Positions 5,789 through 6,795 of a stretch of DNA of 6,795 bases are shown one piece after another. Position 1 is the first letter of the stretch, and each line of letters opens with the position of its first letter. A program made the translations under genes and the position numbers. Source of the DNA: Colivicinus sp963607765 (GTDB lineage Bacteria; Bacillota_I; Bacilli_A; Erysipelotrichales; Erysipelotrichaceae); assembly GCA_963607765.1 (NCBI GenBank), contig CAVDDT010000057.1:1-6795 (forward strand). The letters run 5' to 3'. The notes under the pieces are model-generated. The model had not been told where the DNA came from. It was given only the letters and a program-made list of their open reading frames with translations, and made no database searches.

Positions 5789-6184
5789 TTAAGCCTTTCT
5801 ATCAAATTTAGTCCCGCACTTCTTGCAGGTAATAGTAATTTTACCAGCACCACGAGGAACACGCAAATGTGTTTTGCATTTTGGACAAGTATAAAAACGA
5901 TATTCCTTTCTTTGACTAATACGTGTCTTTAAATATTTTACCTTACTTTCATACCATCTGTTTTCTTTTTGTCTTTGTACAATATTTTTTGACATCATTC
6001 TAAAATATAAATAAATAATTAGAATCCAGCCAATTATACACAATATGTTTCTTGCAGTACCGCTCGTAAACATTGAAATAATAAGTATCGCAAAGATAGG
6101 AATGCACAATGCTCTACTTAAACTATCAGCACCATTTCGGCCATACATAAACCTATATAGCCATCCTCTTAATTTATTTAACAT
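5789..6184 (-). CDS. Small membrane protein with C-terminal zinc ribbon
   Basis: The 131-residue protein has two hydrophobic helices (about 24-42 and 46-62) with a short turn. A basic stretch follows (RQKENRWYESKVKYLKTRISQRK), then a zinc-ribbon: C100-P-K-C103 and C120-K-K-C123, sixteen residues apart. The positive residues after helix 2 suggest the ribbon faces the cytoplasm. I do not recognise a named family. It lies directly upstream of the J-domain gene with a 2-bp gap, so the two are almost certainly one operon and may work together; a zinc module is what the partner J-protein lacks compared with full DnaJ. The ATG at 6184 has only AAGG one base upstream, too close to be a normal ribosome site, and the predicted transcription start is very near. 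Function is unknown. Confidence 0.8.
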   Translation of the reverse strand: MLNKLRGWLYRFMYGRNGADSLSRALCIPIFAILIISMFTSGTARNILCIIGWILIIYLYFRMMSKNIVQRQKENRWYESKVKYLKTRISQRKEYRFYTCPKCKTHLRVPRGAGKITITCKKCGTKFDRKA

Positions 6185-6195
6185 ACCTTAAGTAT

Positions 6196-6223
6196 ATTCT
6201 AATAAAAGTGAAAATAAAGTGAA
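6196..6223 (-). promoter_or_regulatory. Candidate promoter of the zinc-ribbon/J-domain unit
   Basis: On the minus strand TTCACT (6218-6223) and TAGAAT (6196-6201) are separated by 16 bp. The start would fall near 6189-6190, leaving a leader of only about 5 nt before the ATG at 6184. An overlapping alternative -10, TATACT (6191-6196), would make the message fully leaderless. The -35 is a moderate match. Confidence 0.45.
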
Positions 6224-6250
6224 TTAGGAAAATCTAGCACAAGATTATCA

Positions 6251-6280
6251 AAACAAAAAGCGATGTTTCCATCGCCTTTT
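6251..6280 (-). terminator. Intrinsic terminator of the GAPDH gene
   Basis: On the minus strand GCGATG and CATCGC (6270-6275/6260-6265) close a GAAA tetraloop and are followed by TTTTTGTTTT. An outer AAAA/TTTT extension pairs after one bulged base. It lies about 25 nt past the GAPDH stop and separates that gene from the zinc-ribbon unit. Confidence 0.88.
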
Positions 6281-6301
6281 GAATATACTTTAATTTTTAA
6301 A

Positions 6302-6795
6302 TTATAGACTAGCTAAGTACTTAATAGTTCTTACCATTTGAGAAGTGTAAGAATTCTCGTTATCATACCAAGCAACTACTTGAACTTGGTAAGTATCTTC
6401 ATCAATCTTAGCAACCATTGTTTGGTTAGCATCGAATAATGAACCGAATCTCATACCGATGATATCGCTAGAAACTAGCTTTTCTTCAGTATAACCGAAT
6501 GATTCAGTAGCAGCAGCCTTCATAGCAGCATTGATACCTTCAACAGTAACATCCTTGCCCTTAACTACAGCATGTAATAATGTTGTAGAACCAGTAGGAG
6601 TAGGAACACGTTGAGCAGCACCAATTAGCTTACCGTTTAATTCAGGAATTACAAGACCGATAGCCTTAGCAGCACCTGTTGAGTTAGGAACGATGTTGCA
6701 AGCACCAGCTCTAGCTCTTTGAACATCACCTTTTCTTTGAGGACCATCAAGAATCATTTGGTCACCAGTATAAGCATGAACAGTAGTCATGATAC
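6302..6795 (-). CDS. gap: Glyceraldehyde-3-phosphate dehydrogenase, C-terminal half (partial)
   Basis: This glycolytic enzyme oxidises glyceraldehyde-3-phosphate to 1,3-bisphosphoglycerate with NAD+ and phosphate. About 164 residues are visible; the frame runs off the right edge with IMTTVHAYTGDQ, so the Met codon at 6790 is internal. The NAD-binding domain and catalytic Cys lie outside the window. The catalytic-domain part is intact: the active-site His in TTVHAYT, RARAGACNIVPNSTGAAKAIG, the phosphate-binding Arg in AAQRVPTPTGSTT, and the C-terminal WYDNENSYTSQMVRTIKYLA. The PTGSTT wording (rather than PNVSVV) and the tail resemble GAPDH of gut clostridia and Erysipelotrichia. A terminator follows the stop at 6302-6304. 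The codon use looks less AT-biased than its neighbours, as expected for a highly expressed gene. Confidence 0.97.
   Translation of the reverse strand, partial: IMTTVHAYTGDQMILDGPQRKGDVQRARAGACNIVPNSTGAAKAIGLVIPELNGKLIGAAQRVPTPTGSTTLLHAVVKGKDVTVEGINAAMKAAATESFGYTEEKLVSSDIIGMRFGSLFDANQTMVAKIDEDTYQVQVVAWYDNENSYTSQMVRTIKYLASL

Noticed and set aside
6788..6790. ATG at 6790 as the start of a short 162-residue GAPDH
   Set aside because: The sequence before it continues as the conserved family core and the catalytic Cys half is missing, so it is a window cut, not a truncated gene.

Overview
The window looks like chromosomal DNA of a low-GC Firmicute, probably a gut-type Erysipelotrichia or clostridial relative. 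The evidence is AT-rich sequence, sigma-A-like promoters, strong Shine-Dalgarno sites, a T-box leader, a lipoprotein signal peptide with an LGAC lipobox, and a GAPDH C-terminus of the kind seen in gut Firmicutes. Trp is written TGG and one gene ends at TGA, so nothing suggests a reassigned code. Genus-level placement is inference only.

Layout, left to right. (1) Positions 3-941 (+): a WYL-domain transcriptional regulator, cut by the left edge. (2) Positions 942-1232: non-coding, AT-rich, with short direct repeats, a 12-bp tandem duplication and a weak plus-strand terminator. (3) Positions 1233-2057 (-): an S4-domain RluA-family pseudouridine synthase whose promoter places transcription start almost on the ATG. 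(4) Positions 2058-2399: a divergent control region with an extended -10 for the leftward gene, a perfect 15-bp-arm inverted repeat, a consensus promoter for the rightward operon, and a complete T-box riboswitch ending in an intrinsic terminator. (5) Positions 2400-5213 (+): a three-gene ABC importer (lipoprotein, permease, ATPase) of the COG2984/COG4120/COG1101 type, the same architecture as TrpXYZ. A terminator-like hairpin lies after the first gene and the last two genes abut. (6) Positions 5225-5269: a bidirectional terminator between convergent units. (7) Positions 5268-6184 (-): a two-gene unit encoding a membrane zinc-ribbon protein and a membrane-anchored J-domain protein with a Tyr/Gln/Asn-rich linker. 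(8) Positions 6302-6795 (-): the C-terminal half of glyceraldehyde-3-phosphate dehydrogenase, cut by the right edge and followed by its own terminator.

Functionally, the importer should take up an amino acid or similar small molecule when the matching tRNA is uncharged, because T-box antitermination gates it. The T-box bulge pairs with a tRNA whose discriminator base is A. No UGG codon sits where the specifier should be, so the usual tryptophan assignment for this cassette is not supported here. Most of the window is ordinary housekeeping DNA. The points worth a second look are the substrate identity of the T-box/importer, the palindrome between divergent promoters, the likely leaderless mRNA, and the J-domain/zinc-ribbon pair.
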